Of a stretch of 64,000 nucleotides of DNA, positions 48,368 to 58,082 are shown piece after piece; positions within the stretch are counted from its first letter, which is position 1, and every line of letters begins with the position of its first letter. The notes beneath the pieces were generated by a model. The model did no database searches. It was given only the letters and a program-made list of their open reading frames with translations, and was not told where the DNA came from. The stretch comes from Candidatus Bathyarchaeota archaeon (GTDB lineage: Archaea; Thermoproteota; Bathyarchaeia; TCS64), in contig JAOZHO010000027.1 in the NCBI GenBank assembly GCA_026014875.1, forward strand, positions 1-64,000, read 5' to 3'. A program made the translations under genes and the position numbers.

Positions 48368-49636
48368 ATGACCGTTGAAGAGAGAGTCCATGGTTACATC
48401 GAGGAGCGCACGGATGAGATCGTCGAGTACCTCAGGAGCCTCATCGCGATCCCGACCCAGGCAGTACCCGGGGAGAATTATGACAAGATCGCCAACTATG
48501 TAGGGGAGAAGCTGAGCGGGCTGGGGTTCGAGACCGCGGTGTACGACGCCCCCGACGACTACATGGTGACCTCGGGGAGGGACATCCTGGGGCTCGAGGG
48601 GCCTAGGAGCAACCTGGTCGCCACCCTCCGGCGGGGGAGCGGGCTCACACTCCACCTGAACGCTCACTCGGACACGGTCCCCGTGACCCCGGAGGGATGG
48701 ACAGTCGACCCCTTCGCCGGCACCATCAAGGACGGCAGGGTCTACGGCAGGGGGGCCTGCGACGACAAGGGAGAACTCGCGGCCATGGTCTACGCCGCCG
48801 AGGCAGTCATCCAGTCCGGCGTGGAACTGGACGGGGGCCTCATATTGACCGCGACGCCGGACGAGGAGATCGGGGGGATAGCGGGACTCGGCTATCTCAT
48901 CAACGAAGGGCTCGTGAAGGCCGACCTGGGGGTGGGAATCGACGGCAACTTCGGAAACCTTATGATCGCCACCAACGGGAGGGTGAGATGGAAGCTGGAG
49001 ACGAGGGGGCTCGCCGTCCACTCGGCTCGGGCTCACACAGGGGTGAACGCGATCGAGAAGATGTCCAAGATAGTGCTCGCTATCGCTGACTACAGGAGAG
49101 ATGTGCTCCTGAAACGGCAGGCGGACGTCCCCGTCTCCCCGGACGCCAAGACGGACAAGCTGAGCGCCATGATCAACGTGGGGAGCATCGAGGGGGGGCT
49201 CGCCCCCAACATCGTCCCCGACCGGTGCAGCGTCATCGTGGACAGGAGGACCCTCTACACGGAGAAACTCGAGGACGTTAGGGCGGAGTTCCACGGTGTC
49301 GTTGATAATGTCGCCGCTCAGGACCAGGAGGTGGACGCAGTGATCACCGAGATCAACTTCAGGGAGGGAACATACATCGAGCCCACCCATCCCTGGGTCC
49401 AGGAGGTGAAGGGCATCTACGAGGGCGTCACGGGCATCCCGATTCCCATCTACGGGGCGGCGGGGAGCGCCGACATGTGCTACCAGATCAACCAGGGGGG
49501 CTGGCCCTGCATGGGCCTCGGAGTAGGGGACAAGGAGAGCCGCGGCCACGGGGTCGACGAGAACGTGAAGATCAGCGAGGTCATCGACCTCACCAAGGTG
49601 GTTGCCTCCATCATCCTCGCAAAGCTCGCCGCCTGA
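48368..49636 (+). CDS. M20-family peptidase (ArgE/DapE type)
   Basis: LHLNAHSDTVPV; GRGACDDKGELAAMVYAAEA; ATPDEEIGG; IYGAAGSADMCYQIN. Confidence 0.88.
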   Translation: MTVEERVHGYIEERTDEIVEYLRSLIAIPTQAVPGENYDKIANYVGEKLSGLGFETAVYDAPDDYMVTSGRDILGLEGPRSNLVATLRRGSGLTLHLNAHSDTVPVTPEGWTVDPFAGTIKDGRVYGRGACDDKGELAAMVYAAEAVIQSGVELDGGLILTATPDEEIGGIAGLGYLINEGLVKADLGVGIDGNFGNLMIATNGRVRWKLETRGLAVHSARAHTGVNAIEKMSKIVLAIADYRRDVLLKRQADVPVSPDAKTDKLSAMINVGSIEGGLAPNIVPDRCSVIVDRRTLYTEKLEDVRAEFHGVVDNVAAQDQEVDAVITEINFREGTYIEPTHPWVQEVKGIYEGVTGIPIPIYGAAGSADMCYQINQGGWPCMGLGVGDKESRGHGVDENVKISEVIDLTKVVASIILAKLAA

Positions 49637-49681
49637 CTCCTCCCACGAAAGTCCTTAATGAACGGACGGCTAGGAGTATCC

Positions 49682-50890
49682 ATGCCTCACGAAGAGAAGG
49701 TTTTGGATTACATAGACGCTCACAGCGACGAGATCGTCGCCTTCATGCAGAAGCTCATCAGGACCCGGAGCGTCACCGGGGACGAGTCGGAGATGGGGCG
49801 CCTCATGGCCCAGGAGTGCGAGAGGGACGGCCTCGACGTGGAGATCGTCGAGCCCGCCGAGAACAGGACCAGCGTCATCGCCCGGTACAAGGGATCCACG
49901 GGGAAGCCCCGGGTCATGGTCTACTCCCACATGGACACCGTCCCCGCCGGGGACCCCGAGTCCTGGACCTATCCGGCGTTCTCGGCGACCATCGCGGACG
50001 GGATCCTCTGGGGGAGGGGCACCGCAGATAACAAGGTCGCCACATGCGCCACCACCATGGCGTTCAGGGCCATCAGGAGCCTGGGCATAACCCTCAAGGG
50101 GGACATTATATTCACCCACGTCGCCGACGAAGAGAACGGGGGAAAATACGGCTTCAGGAACATCCTGGACAGCGGTTACGCCGAGGGCGTTGACTACCTC
50201 TTCTACGGCCACGGCGGCCGAAAAGAGCAGATAGGCATAGCGGCCAACGGCTCCGCCTCCATCGTGATCACCGTTAAGGGGAGGGCGGCCCACACCCGGT
50301 CCCTCGAGGACGGGATCAACGCCGTGGAGAAAGCGGCGGAGCTCATCGTATGGCTCAAAAAGCTGGGAGACGAGGTGAACAAGAGAGAGTACCCCCTCCC
50401 CGGCACGGACACCATCATGAAGTCCAGGTTCTCGGTGAACAAGTGCCACGGATACGTCTCCACCAACACGGTCCCCGACAAGTGCGAGATCATCATAGAC
50501 AGGAGGACCACCCCCGGTGAGAGCGTAGAGGACGCCGAGACGGAGATCAGGCGCGTGATCGAGTTGATGGCAGCGGAGGACCCGGATCTCGACGCCGAGG
50601 TCTCCTTCAACACCAGGATGGATGTCTCCGTCTCCCCCGCCGACTCGGAGCTGGTGAAGAGCTTCCAGAGGGCCGCCGAGAAGATCGTGGGGATAAAGCC
50701 CGTCCCGGTGGGGGGCTCCCACTCCAGCGACCACGGCTACTTCGTCACCAAGCACGGGAAGCCCGTCGCGAGCTACGGCACCGGGGGGGCGGGCATCCAC
50801 ATGGCGAACGAGCACATCGCCGTCGAGGACATCATTCTCACCACCAAGGTCTACGCCCTCACGATGCTGGACCTCCTGGGCGTAGAGTGA
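49682..50890 (+). CDS. M20-family peptidase (ArgE/DapE type)
   Basis: VMVYSHMDTVPAGDP; LWGRGTADNKVATCATTMAFRA; FTHVADEENGGKYG; GGSHSSDHGYFV. Confidence 0.88.
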   Translation: MPHEEKVLDYIDAHSDEIVAFMQKLIRTRSVTGDESEMGRLMAQECERDGLDVEIVEPAENRTSVIARYKGSTGKPRVMVYSHMDTVPAGDPESWTYPAFSATIADGILWGRGTADNKVATCATTMAFRAIRSLGITLKGDIIFTHVADEENGGKYGFRNILDSGYAEGVDYLFYGHGGRKEQIGIAANGSASIVITVKGRAAHTRSLEDGINAVEKAAELIVWLKKLGDEVNKREYPLPGTDTIMKSRFSVNKCHGYVSTNTVPDKCEIIIDRRTTPGESVEDAETEIRRVIELMAAEDPDLDAEVSFNTRMDVSVSPADSELVKSFQRAAEKIVGIKPVPVGGSHSSDHGYFVTKHGKPVASYGTGGAGIHMANEHIAVEDIILTTKVYALTMLDLLGVE

Positions 50891-50915
50891 GACCGCACCA
50901 GACAAGGGATAACGC

Positions 50916-51806
50916 TTGAGGGAGAACCTGCCCGTCGCCGGGGTCGACGGGGTGACCATCCACTGCCCCTCTGAGGGGCGATACGCCTTCTACAACAGCC
51001 CCTACCCCGCCCACCGCCTCTCCACAGGCATAGACATCTACCCCAGGAAGAGATTCGGAGAGGCGGCAGACTCCCCCGTCTCGGGCCGAGTCATCCTCGT
51101 CAGGAAGGTGAGAGCTCCCAAAGCCAGACGGTTCAGGGACCACGGCCACGACACCGTCATCCTCCTCGAGAGCCGGGAAAACCCCGAACGGGTCATCAAG
51201 ATCCTCCACGTCGAGCCCAGCGTGGGGGAAGGAGACGTCCTGGAGACCGGGCAGACTCTGGGAACACTCATCCGGTCGGGATACTTCGGCTACTCTACAG
51301 CCCCCCATATCCATCTCGAAGTGAGAAGCCCGGGAGATCCCCTGCGCGCGAGGGGAGGCCTGCGCTTCGAGAGGCTCCAGGAGATCAGGAATGTCCCGGA
51401 ACTGGGGAGCCTTGAAGGTCTAGTCCATCGTAGCGTGGCGGAGTATGCGGAGATCGAGATCATGGGTGCATCTCGATGGGGGCTGCAGTGTGAAGCAGGC
51501 GGCGCCCCAGGAGTCCTGGACGGCGGGATCCCATACTATGGCTGGCTGGGAGTCCACACAGACGCCACTCCACGTAGAGAGGGCTCCGTTAACCTGTGCG
51601 GAAAAGAGATCGCCGACATCTCCGAGACGGGCCCCCAAGGCTGCGTGGCGACCTGCCGAGATTTCTCCCTCACTGTCGGGAATGAGCGGGTTGGGCTGTC
51701 AACCTGCCTGTATCCCCGGGGAGATCCCCGGTTTTTACTGATCCCTCTGAGTCAGGGAGGGCTCAGCCTTGAGCCCGGTGCCCGGCTCTCCATCGAGATC
51801 CGCTAG
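50916..51806 (+). CDS. M23/LytM-like peptidase-domain protein (TTG start)
   Basis: AHRLSTGIDIYPRKRFGEAADSPVSGRVILV; PSVGEGDVLETGQTLGTLI; APHIHLEVRSPGDP. Confidence 0.7.
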   Translation: MRENLPVAGVDGVTIHCPSEGRYAFYNSPYPAHRLSTGIDIYPRKRFGEAADSPVSGRVILVRKVRAPKARRFRDHGHDTVILLESRENPERVIKILHVEPSVGEGDVLETGQTLGTLIRSGYFGYSTAPHIHLEVRSPGDPLRARGGLRFERLQEIRNVPELGSLEGLVHRSVAEYAEIEIMGASRWGLQCEAGGAPGVLDGGIPYYGWLGVHTDATPRREGSVNLCGKEIADISETGPQGCVATCRDFSLTVGNERVGLSTCLYPRGDPRFLLIPLSQGGLSLEPGARLSIEIR

Positions 51807-51882
51807 TCCAAGGTGGCCGGCTGGAAAGGGCTTAAAGTTAGCGGTGTCTAATTGTAGCAAATCAAAGACCCAGAGGACTGTG

Positions 51883-53142
51883 ATGAAGAGAATCGGCTTA
51901 GGAGGGCTCAGCCTCCGGTTCCCGGAGAGCTTCGACAGGGACCTACGACTGCTCGCGTACTCGATGGCTTGCCGGCGGGTCTCCATGGGCTTCCTCCAGG
52001 TGGTGAGGGCGATCTACTTCGCCCTCCTGGGCTACAGCCCGATCCAGATCGGCTTCCTCCTCTCCATCGCCACCTTCGTGAGCGCCCTCCACTCCATCGT
52101 GTTCGGCTACCTCTCCGACCGCTACGGCAGAAAAGTCTTCTTCATCATCGGAGGGATCTTCGCATCCCTGCGAATGGTCATCTTCGCGATGAGTTCAGAT
52201 TTTTGGCTCCTAGCCCTCGCTCAAGGCGTTGGGGCACTCGGGGAGGGGGCCGGGGCCGGACAGCCAGTGGTCTCGGCTTACATCTCCGATAAATCCGAGG
52301 TCTTGGATCGTCCCAATATCTTCAGCACCCTCGCCGTGACCAACGCATTAGCAGCCACAGTCGGATCTCTGTTGGCTGGGCTTCCGGCGATCTTCCAGAA
52401 CACTTGGGGTTTCGATGTCATCAGAGCCCACGCATGGCTCTTCTGGATTGGGGCCGTCGGCTCGTTCATATCCATCCTCTTCGTCCTTCCCATGAAAGAC
52501 GTTAAAGCGGAGAAGAAGGAGGCAGTGGAGGGCGGGGGAAAATTCCTGAACGTGAAGGACTGGGGGGTCATCGCCCGGTTCTCCCTCGTGAGGTCCACCA
52601 GCGGACTGGGCTGGGGGTTCATCCAGTCCCTTCTCCCCCTGTACTTCTTCATCAAGTTCAACGTAGCGGGCGAGGTCCTGGGCCCCATCTACGCCGCCAC
52701 CCGGTTCCTCAGCGTCTTCAGCTATAGATTCATCCCCGTGGTTGTCGACAGATTCGGGGAGATCCGGACATTGGTGGGCTCCCGGATCATCACGGCGATC
52801 CTCACGGTGGCCTTCTCGGTGACCCCGTGGTATCCCGTCGCGGTGGTGCTCATGGTCTCCCTCAGGATAGCCATCATGTTCACGATGCCTATCCGCCAGA
52901 CATTAGCCACCACCATCGTCGACCCCGACCAGACGGCGACCGCCATCGGCATCAGCAGCTTCGCCCGGATGAGCCTGAGATCGGTGGCCCCCACCATCGC
53001 AGGCTACATGTTCGAGACGATAAGCCTCTCCCTGCCCTTCGTGATCGGCGCAGGGTTCCTAGTCTTGAACGGTTTACTGTACAAGATCTTCTTTCAACAG
53101 GCGGACGGGAAAAAAACGGCTGAGCAGACGCGCTCTATCTAG
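51883..53142 (+). CDS. MFS transporter
   Basis: GYLSDRYGRKVFFIIGGIFASLRM and about 12 hydrophobic segments; start at MKRIGLGG. Confidence 0.85.
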   Translation: MKRIGLGGLSLRFPESFDRDLRLLAYSMACRRVSMGFLQVVRAIYFALLGYSPIQIGFLLSIATFVSALHSIVFGYLSDRYGRKVFFIIGGIFASLRMVIFAMSSDFWLLALAQGVGALGEGAGAGQPVVSAYISDKSEVLDRPNIFSTLAVTNALAATVGSLLAGLPAIFQNTWGFDVIRAHAWLFWIGAVGSFISILFVLPMKDVKAEKKEAVEGGGKFLNVKDWGVIARFSLVRSTSGLGWGFIQSLLPLYFFIKFNVAGEVLGPIYAATRFLSVFSYRFIPVVVDRFGEIRTLVGSRIITAILTVAFSVTPWYPVAVVLMVSLRIAIMFTMPIRQTLATTIVDPDQTATAIGISSFARMSLRSVAPTIAGYMFETISLSLPFVIGAGFLVLNGLLYKIFFQQADGKKTAEQTRSI

Positions 53143-54371
53143 CTGAACATCGTGACTTCGACCTCGCCTCCCTCCTCGATCACATCGAGGTTCACCGGGA
53201 GGATGATGTAACCGTCTGCGTGGGCCATGCTGGTTATCGCCCCGGACTTTTTGAATGCGGGAAAGGCGACGCCATCCCTGACCCTCACGGTGAGGAACTG
53301 CTCCCTCCCGGACGAGGAGACGAACCGTGCACTCATCCTCGCAACTACCCTCCTCGGCTCTGCGGGGGATAACCTGGCCAACGCCCTGAGGGCGGGGGTC
53401 AGGAATATGTAGGCGTTGCTGAGGCAGGAGGTGGGGTACCCCGGCATCCCGAAGATGGGGGTTCCCTCGACGATACCGAATAGAGTGGGCTTCCCCGGCT
53501 TCACCTGGAGGCCGTGGAACAGGACCTCTCCCAGCTCCTCGACGACCTCGCCGAAGAGGTCACGAACCCCGACGGAGCTCCCACCCGAGAATACGCCGAT
53601 GTCATGGCTCGCGGCATCGAGGATTGAAGCCTCGATGCTCTCCCTGTCATCGGGGACGATCCCCTTTATGACGGGTTCGCAGCCGTTGGCGGATATGACA
53701 GATGCGAGAGTGTAGGAGTTCACGTCGTAGATCTGGCTTGGCGAGAGTTCTGAACCCAGGGGCTTGATCTCCGAGCCGGTGGAGATGACGGCGACCCGGG
53801 GTTTCCCGTACACCCGGATCGTCTCCCTGTTGAGGGCTGCGAGGGCGCCCACCTTTGCAGGGGTAAGCATTTCCCCCGCTTCGATGACGGTCTCCCCCGT
53901 CTTGATATCCTCACCCACGGGGGATGTGTTCGCGCCCGGGTAAGCCGGCTTCTGGATCTCCACGTAGTCTCCGTCGAGCCTGGTGAACTCGACCATGACC
54001 ACGGCGTCGCTTCCCCCAGGGACGGGGCTCCCCGTGGCGATCTGGACGCACTCCCCTTTCCCAACTATTCCCTCGAAGAACTCCCCGGCGTGCTGCACGC
54101 CTATCAGTTTAAGCCGATTCGGATTGAAACTGGAGGCGCCGTAAGTGTCCTCGGCTCTCACAGCATAGCCGTCCATCGATGATCTTTCGAAGGGAGGCAC
54201 CGAGAAACCTGCTACAACATTCTCCGCCAGCACCCTGCCGCTCGCCTCCTCGATGGGAACCCCCACGATTCTGCCGATCCTCGCAATGTTTCCCTCGATG
54301 ATCTGGAGGGCCTCCACCCGGGACAGGAGGGTCTTGAAGGGCTTCATCCCTGTCATCTGTTCAACTCCCAC
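53139..54371 (-). CDS. moeA: Molybdopterin molybdenumtransferase
   Basis: PPFERSSMDGYAVRAEDTYGA; GDAV-like GGSDAVVMVEFT; ISTGSEI; FSGGSSVG; GMPGYPTSCLSNAYIFL. Confidence 0.93.
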   Translation of the reverse strand: MGVEQMTGMKPFKTLLSRVEALQIIEGNIARIGRIVGVPIEEASGRVLAENVVAGFSVPPFERSSMDGYAVRAEDTYGASSFNPNRLKLIGVQHAGEFFEGIVGKGECVQIATGSPVPGGSDAVVMVEFTRLDGDYVEIQKPAYPGANTSPVGEDIKTGETVIEAGEMLTPAKVGALAALNRETIRVYGKPRVAVISTGSEIKPLGSELSPSQIYDVNSYTLASVISANGCEPVIKGIVPDDRESIEASILDAASHDIGVFSGGSSVGVRDLFGEVVEELGEVLFHGLQVKPGKPTLFGIVEGTPIFGMPGYPTSCLSNAYIFLTPALRALARLSPAEPRRVVARMSARFVSSSGREQFLTVRVRDGVAFPAFKKSGAITSMAHADGYIILPVNLDVIEEGGEVEVTMFS

Positions 54372-54856
54372 AGCATGTGTCCCAGCGAGGGAAGGATAAT
54401 CTTTTCGAGGGCAGTCTCCATCGCCCCCCTGGATCCCGGGAGGCAGAAGACCAGTTTTCCCTTGGCCGCCCCCGCGGTGGCCCTGCTGAACATCGCAGCA
54501 TTGCCAATCTCGTCGAAGCTGAGGCGCCGGAATAGCTCCCCGAAGCCCGGGATGGGCTTCTCGAAGGTTGCGGAGACGGTGCCGACGGTCTTGTCCCTGG
54601 AGCTGATGCCCGTTCCCCCGCTGGTGATGATCACCTGGACCTCGGGGTCACCGAGGAACCCCATGTACGCCTCGTGGATCAAGCCGGCGTCGTTGGGGAC
54701 GATGACATGAGCGGACACTCTGTGCCCGGCCTCCTCGAGCAGGCGGACCGCCGTCTTCCCGGTCTCGTCAGTCTCGATTGTCCTCAAGTCGCTGGTAACC
54801 ATGATAGCGACAACTGCCTCGACCTTCTGGTCTCTCCTGTGCTCGTCCAGATTCAA
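54353..54856 (-). CDS. moaB: Molybdenum cofactor biosynthesis protein B
   Basis: VQVIITSGGTGISSRDKTVGTV; IPGFGELFRRLSFDEIGNAAMFSRATAG; LPGSRGAMETALEKIILPSLGHMLWE. Confidence 0.93.
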   Translation of the reverse strand: MNLDEHRRDQKVEAVVAIMVTSDLRTIETDETGKTAVRLLEEAGHRVSAHVIVPNDAGLIHEAYMGFLGDPEVQVIITSGGTGISSRDKTVGTVSATFEKPIPGFGELFRRLSFDEIGNAAMFSRATAGAAKGKLVFCLPGSRGAMETALEKIILPSLGHMLWELNR

Positions 54857-55305
54857 CCCTTCCTCTTCTCCGTGACCTTCACATCGGTTATAACAGTCGA
54901 GGGATACTGCCCGTCCTCGTCCTTCTCCAGGTATTTCACCATGTCCCAGATCGTGAGGAGGGCCGCAGCCACCCCCGTGAGAGCCTCCATCTCGACCCCC
55001 GTCTTATAATCCGCCGTGACACGGCACCGCGCCTCGATATGGTCGTCAGCCACGTGGAACTCCGCATCCACGGATGTGATGGGGATTGGGTGGCATAAGG
55101 GAAGAAATTCGGGAGTCTTCTTCACAGCGAGAATGCAGGCGATCTCCGCAGCCGGCAGGGGATCCCCCTTCTTGATCTCTCCGGATCTGATCTTCTCGAT
55201 CGTGTCTCTTTTGAGGTTTATCCTCCCCGTCGCCTCCGCTTCTCTGTGGACGACCTCCTTGCCGGAGATGTCGATCATCTTGATGGGGTTATTCCGTTCG
55301 CTCAT
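54853..55305 (-). CDS. moaC: Cyclic pyranopterin monophosphate synthase
   Basis: MIDISGKEVVHREAEATGRI; LPLCHPIPITSVD; KTGVEMEALTGVAAALLTIWDMVKYLEKD. Confidence 0.95.
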   Translation of the reverse strand: MSERNNPIKMIDISGKEVVHREAEATGRINLKRDTIEKIRSGEIKKGDPLPAAEIACILAVKKTPEFLPLCHPIPITSVDAEFHVADDHIEARCRVTADYKTGVEMEALTGVAAALLTIWDMVKYLEKDEDGQYPSTVITDVKVTEKRKG

Positions 55306-55723
55306 ACTCTTCTCCCTCTATCCAGTAGTCTCCCTCTGGTGTGAACTCCTTCTTCCACAGGGGCACCTTCTCCTTTATGGTCTCCAGGACGTATCGGCAC
55401 GCCTCGAAAGCCTCGGGCCTGTGGCCCGCCCCCACGGCGATCATCATGATGTTATCGGAGACGCCTAGGCTCCCGTACCTGTGGACGATGGCGACATCCT
55501 CTACGCCAAATCTCGTGATAGCATCCTCCCTTATGGCCTGGAGCTGCTTCACCGCCATCTCTTCGTAGACCTGGATCTCGATCCTGTCCACGTCCCTCCC
55601 CTTGGATTTATTCCTCACAGTTCCGAGGAATGTGACTATGGCGCCCATTCCCCCGGATCTGATGCTCGCGATGACCTCGTCGACGGAGAAATCCTCCCTC
55701 GTCACCCTGATCATTTCATCCAC
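55289..55723 (-). CDS. moaE: Molybdopterin synthase catalytic subunit
   Basis: GAIVTFLGTVRNKSKGRDV; VAIVHRYGSLGVSDNIMMIAVGAGHRPEAFEACRYVLETIKEKVPLWKKEF. Confidence 0.95.
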   Translation of the reverse strand: MDEMIRVTREDFSVDEVIASIRSGGMGAIVTFLGTVRNKSKGRDVDRIEIQVYEEMAVKQLQAIREDAITRFGVEDVAIVHRYGSLGVSDNIMMIAVGAGHRPEAFEACRYVLETIKEKVPLWKKEFTPEGDYWIEGEEYERTE

Positions 55724-55955
55724 CGCTCACGGGCGGGAAGAAAGCGATAGAGTCGCCCTCTTTTAACCCGACTTCCTTTCCGACGTATTCGCCGTTGACT
55801 GCGTAGAGGACCGTCTTCTCATTGAATCCCTCGTACATATCTCTAACCATTACCAACAGGTCGCTAGTCGTGGTGCCCTCGGGGACCTCTAGCTCTGTCC
55901 CAGCTTTGCCGGTCAGCAGCCGAAAGGATGCGAAGAACTTCAGATTCACATTCAT
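55716..55955 (-). CDS. moaD: Molybdopterin synthase sulfur-carrier subunit (MoaD/ThiS family)
   Basis: NLKFFASFRLLTGKAGTELEVPEG...LKEGDSIAFFPPVSGG. Confidence 0.95.
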   Translation of the reverse strand: MNVNLKFFASFRLLTGKAGTELEVPEGTTTSDLLVMVRDMYEGFNEKTVLYAVNGEYVGKEVGLKEGDSIAFFPPVSGG

Positions 55956-55959
55956 GGAC

Positions 55960-56904
55960 TCAACCCCAGAACGGCGCCCTCTTGGCCACTGCCTCCCTGA
56001 AGGCCGCTTTGATGCTCTCCCTGTTCCCCCCGTTCCTCAGCAGGGAGACGGCCTCAACGTGGTTGTCATCCCTCATGAGGCAGGGCTTCAGCTCCCCGTT
56101 CGAGGTGAGCCTGAGGCGGGTGCAGTACATGCAGAAATCAGAGTTATGCATCGGCCTCACCACCTCCACGATCCCCCCGCCCGCAAGGTGATACTGCCGC
56201 CTCCGATGCATCTCCCGCTCCACGATTCTGGATGAGCGAGCCTCGAGCTCTTCTTCCAGGGGTTTGAGGTCGTAGTGGTAGTCCGCCCAGTCTGCGGCCC
56301 CTTTCTCGAGGGGCTGGTACTCGATGAGCTGGAGGGTGGCCCCGACCTCCTTCGCGAACTCGATCATATCGGGGATCTCACCATCGTTGATCCCTTTCAT
56401 GACAACCATGTTGAGCTTCACGGGGTCAAGCCCGCATCTCTTCGCCGCAGCTATCCCCTCCCTCACCCTAAGGTAGGAGTCGTTGCCAATGATCTTGCAG
56501 AAGACATCGGGGTTCCCCGAGTGGTAGCTCACATTGACCCTATCAAGCCCCGCCTCCTTGAGTTCGCACGCCCTCTCGGCGAGGAGATAGCCGTTAGTGG
56601 TCATGGAGACCTCCTCTACATGTGATGAGATCCGCTGGACGATCTCGACGACGTCCTCCCTGAGGAGGGGTTCTCCGCCGGTGATCTTCACCTTGCCGAT
56701 CCCGAGCTCCGCCGCCACGGAGACGATGGCTTCGATCTCCTTCGGGGTCGCCTCCCCGTCGGGCCCCGACTCTCCCTCCTGGTGGCAGAAGAAGCAGTTG
56801 AAGTTGCATCTCTGGGTTATCGAGACCCGCAGGCTGTTCACCCTCCTACCGTAGGGATCGACGAGTGTAGGGTTCTCATCGTCTCGGGTCTGGCGTGCAG
56901 GCAT
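55960..56904 (-). CDS. moaA: GTP 3',8-cyclase
   Basis: SLRVSITQRCNFNCFFCHQEG radical-SAM CxxxCxxC; KITGGEPLLREDV; FCMYCTRLRLTSNGELKPCL. Confidence 0.96.
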   Translation of the reverse strand: MPARQTRDDENPTLVDPYGRRVNSLRVSITQRCNFNCFFCHQEGESGPDGEATPKEIEAIVSVAAELGIGKVKITGGEPLLREDVVEIVQRISSHVEEVSMTTNGYLLAERACELKEAGLDRVNVSYHSGNPDVFCKIIGNDSYLRVREGIAAAKRCGLDPVKLNMVVMKGINDGEIPDMIEFAKEVGATLQLIEYQPLEKGAADWADYHYDLKPLEEELEARSSRIVEREMHRRRQYHLAGGGIVEVVRPMHNSDFCMYCTRLRLTSNGELKPCLMRDDNHVEAVSLLRNGGNRESIKAAFREAVAKRAPFWG

Positions 56905-56943
56905 TCTTGTATCCTTCCTTGTGGGAGTTTTATCGGTTAAAGC

Positions 56944-56967
56944 TGTTATGCACGGTAGTGCATATCG
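56944..56967. promoter_or_regulatory. ModE-like operator candidate 1 (proximal to moaA)
   Basis: TGTTATGCACGGTAGTGCATATCG; inner TATGCAC-GGTA-GTGCATA is a perfect inverted repeat. Confidence 0.6.
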
Positions 56968-57006
56968 ATTTATATAGTTATTACTTGCGTATACGAAGGC
57001 TTATAA

Positions 57007-57030
57007 CGATATGCACGGAGGAACATATCG
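57007..57030. promoter_or_regulatory. ModE-like operator candidate 2 (proximal to tupA)
   Basis: CGATATGCACGGAGGAACATATCG, CGATATG/CATATCG perfect dyad; 18/24 positions identical to site 1. Confidence 0.65.
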
Positions 57031-57045
57031 TCTCGGTGAGGTGAC

Positions 57046-58026
57046 GTGAGAAACAGGAATCTAACAATAATCTCCCTCGCGACAATCGTCATAGTCGCGC
57101 TCGGAGGATTTTACCTAATTCAATCCATGGGCCCCAATGAGCCCCATAACCTTGTGGTCTCCACCACAACCAGCCTCTACGATACGGGCGTCCTAGACCA
57201 GATAGAGGAAGCCTTCGAGGCGAAGAACCAAATCGACCTCTACTTTATCTCTGTGGGAACCGGTCTGGCAATAACCCACGCTCAGAGAGGGGATGCCGAC
57301 ATGATCCTGGTCCATGCACCCTCCCGGGAACTCGCTTTCATGGAGGACGGCTATGGCGTAAACAGGAAAATCATAGCCTTCAACTATTTCGCCATCGTCG
57401 GTCCGGGTGACGACCCGGCGGGAATACGAGAAAAGTCTCCACTGGAGGCCCTCGAGATCCTTGTGGGGAAGGCAAGAGGAGGAGATGCGATCTGGGTATC
57501 AAGGGGAGACGACTCGGGCACCCATACCAAGGAGAAGGGGCTCTGGGCGCAAGCTGGGTTTGAGGTCTCAGCCCTGAGGGAGGAGGACTGGTACCGGGAG
57601 GCGGGCTCGGGGATGGGTAAGACTCTACAGATAGCAGAGGAATACGAGGCCTACACTCTGACCGATATGGGCACCTACCTGAAATACTCCGAGGAGGGGC
57701 TGGTGACATTAGAGGTGTTGGTCGGGGCCGGGGAGGAGCTCATCAACATCTACAGCGCCATCGCAGTCAACCCGGACTCGAATCCGGACGCAGACTTCGA
57801 TGCGGCAATCACGTTTATCGAGTATCTGGTATCAGATGAAGGACAGACGATCTTAAGGGAATATGGTGTTGACATTTATGGAAGGAGCCTGTTCAACCCA
57901 GTGGTTGAGCTCCTGAAAACGGGTTCGGATCCGACGACCGCGGAATGGATAGAAGCTGCGGGTTTCTTCGATGGAACTGAATGCCCTCAAGAATATCGGA
58001 AGGGAGAATATGGCCTCTACAACTAA
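57046..58026 (+). CDS. tupA: Tungstate ABC transporter substrate-binding protein (TupA-like; GTG start)
   Basis: LVVSTTTSLYDTGVLDQIEEAFEAKNQIDL; GRGDDSGTH-like WVSRGDDSGTHTKEKGLW. Confidence 0.87.
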   Translation: MRNRNLTIISLATIVIVALGGFYLIQSMGPNEPHNLVVSTTTSLYDTGVLDQIEEAFEAKNQIDLYFISVGTGLAITHAQRGDADMILVHAPSRELAFMEDGYGVNRKIIAFNYFAIVGPGDDPAGIREKSPLEALEILVGKARGGDAIWVSRGDDSGTHTKEKGLWAQAGFEVSALREEDWYREAGSGMGKTLQIAEEYEAYTLTDMGTYLKYSEEGLVTLEVLVGAGEELINIYSAIAVNPDSNPDADFDAAITFIEYLVSDEGQTILREYGVDIYGRSLFNPVVELLKTGSDPTTAEWIEAAGFFDGTECPQEYRKGEYGLYN

Positions 58027-58082
58027 AGCAGCGATGAGATCAACCCCATTTTAATAATAATGACACTCTTTTTGTGGTCGAG

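Noticed and set aside
48284-50959. Minus-strand ORFs of about 420 aa (48284-49549, 49670-50959)
   Set aside because: Antisense to two clear M20 peptidases.
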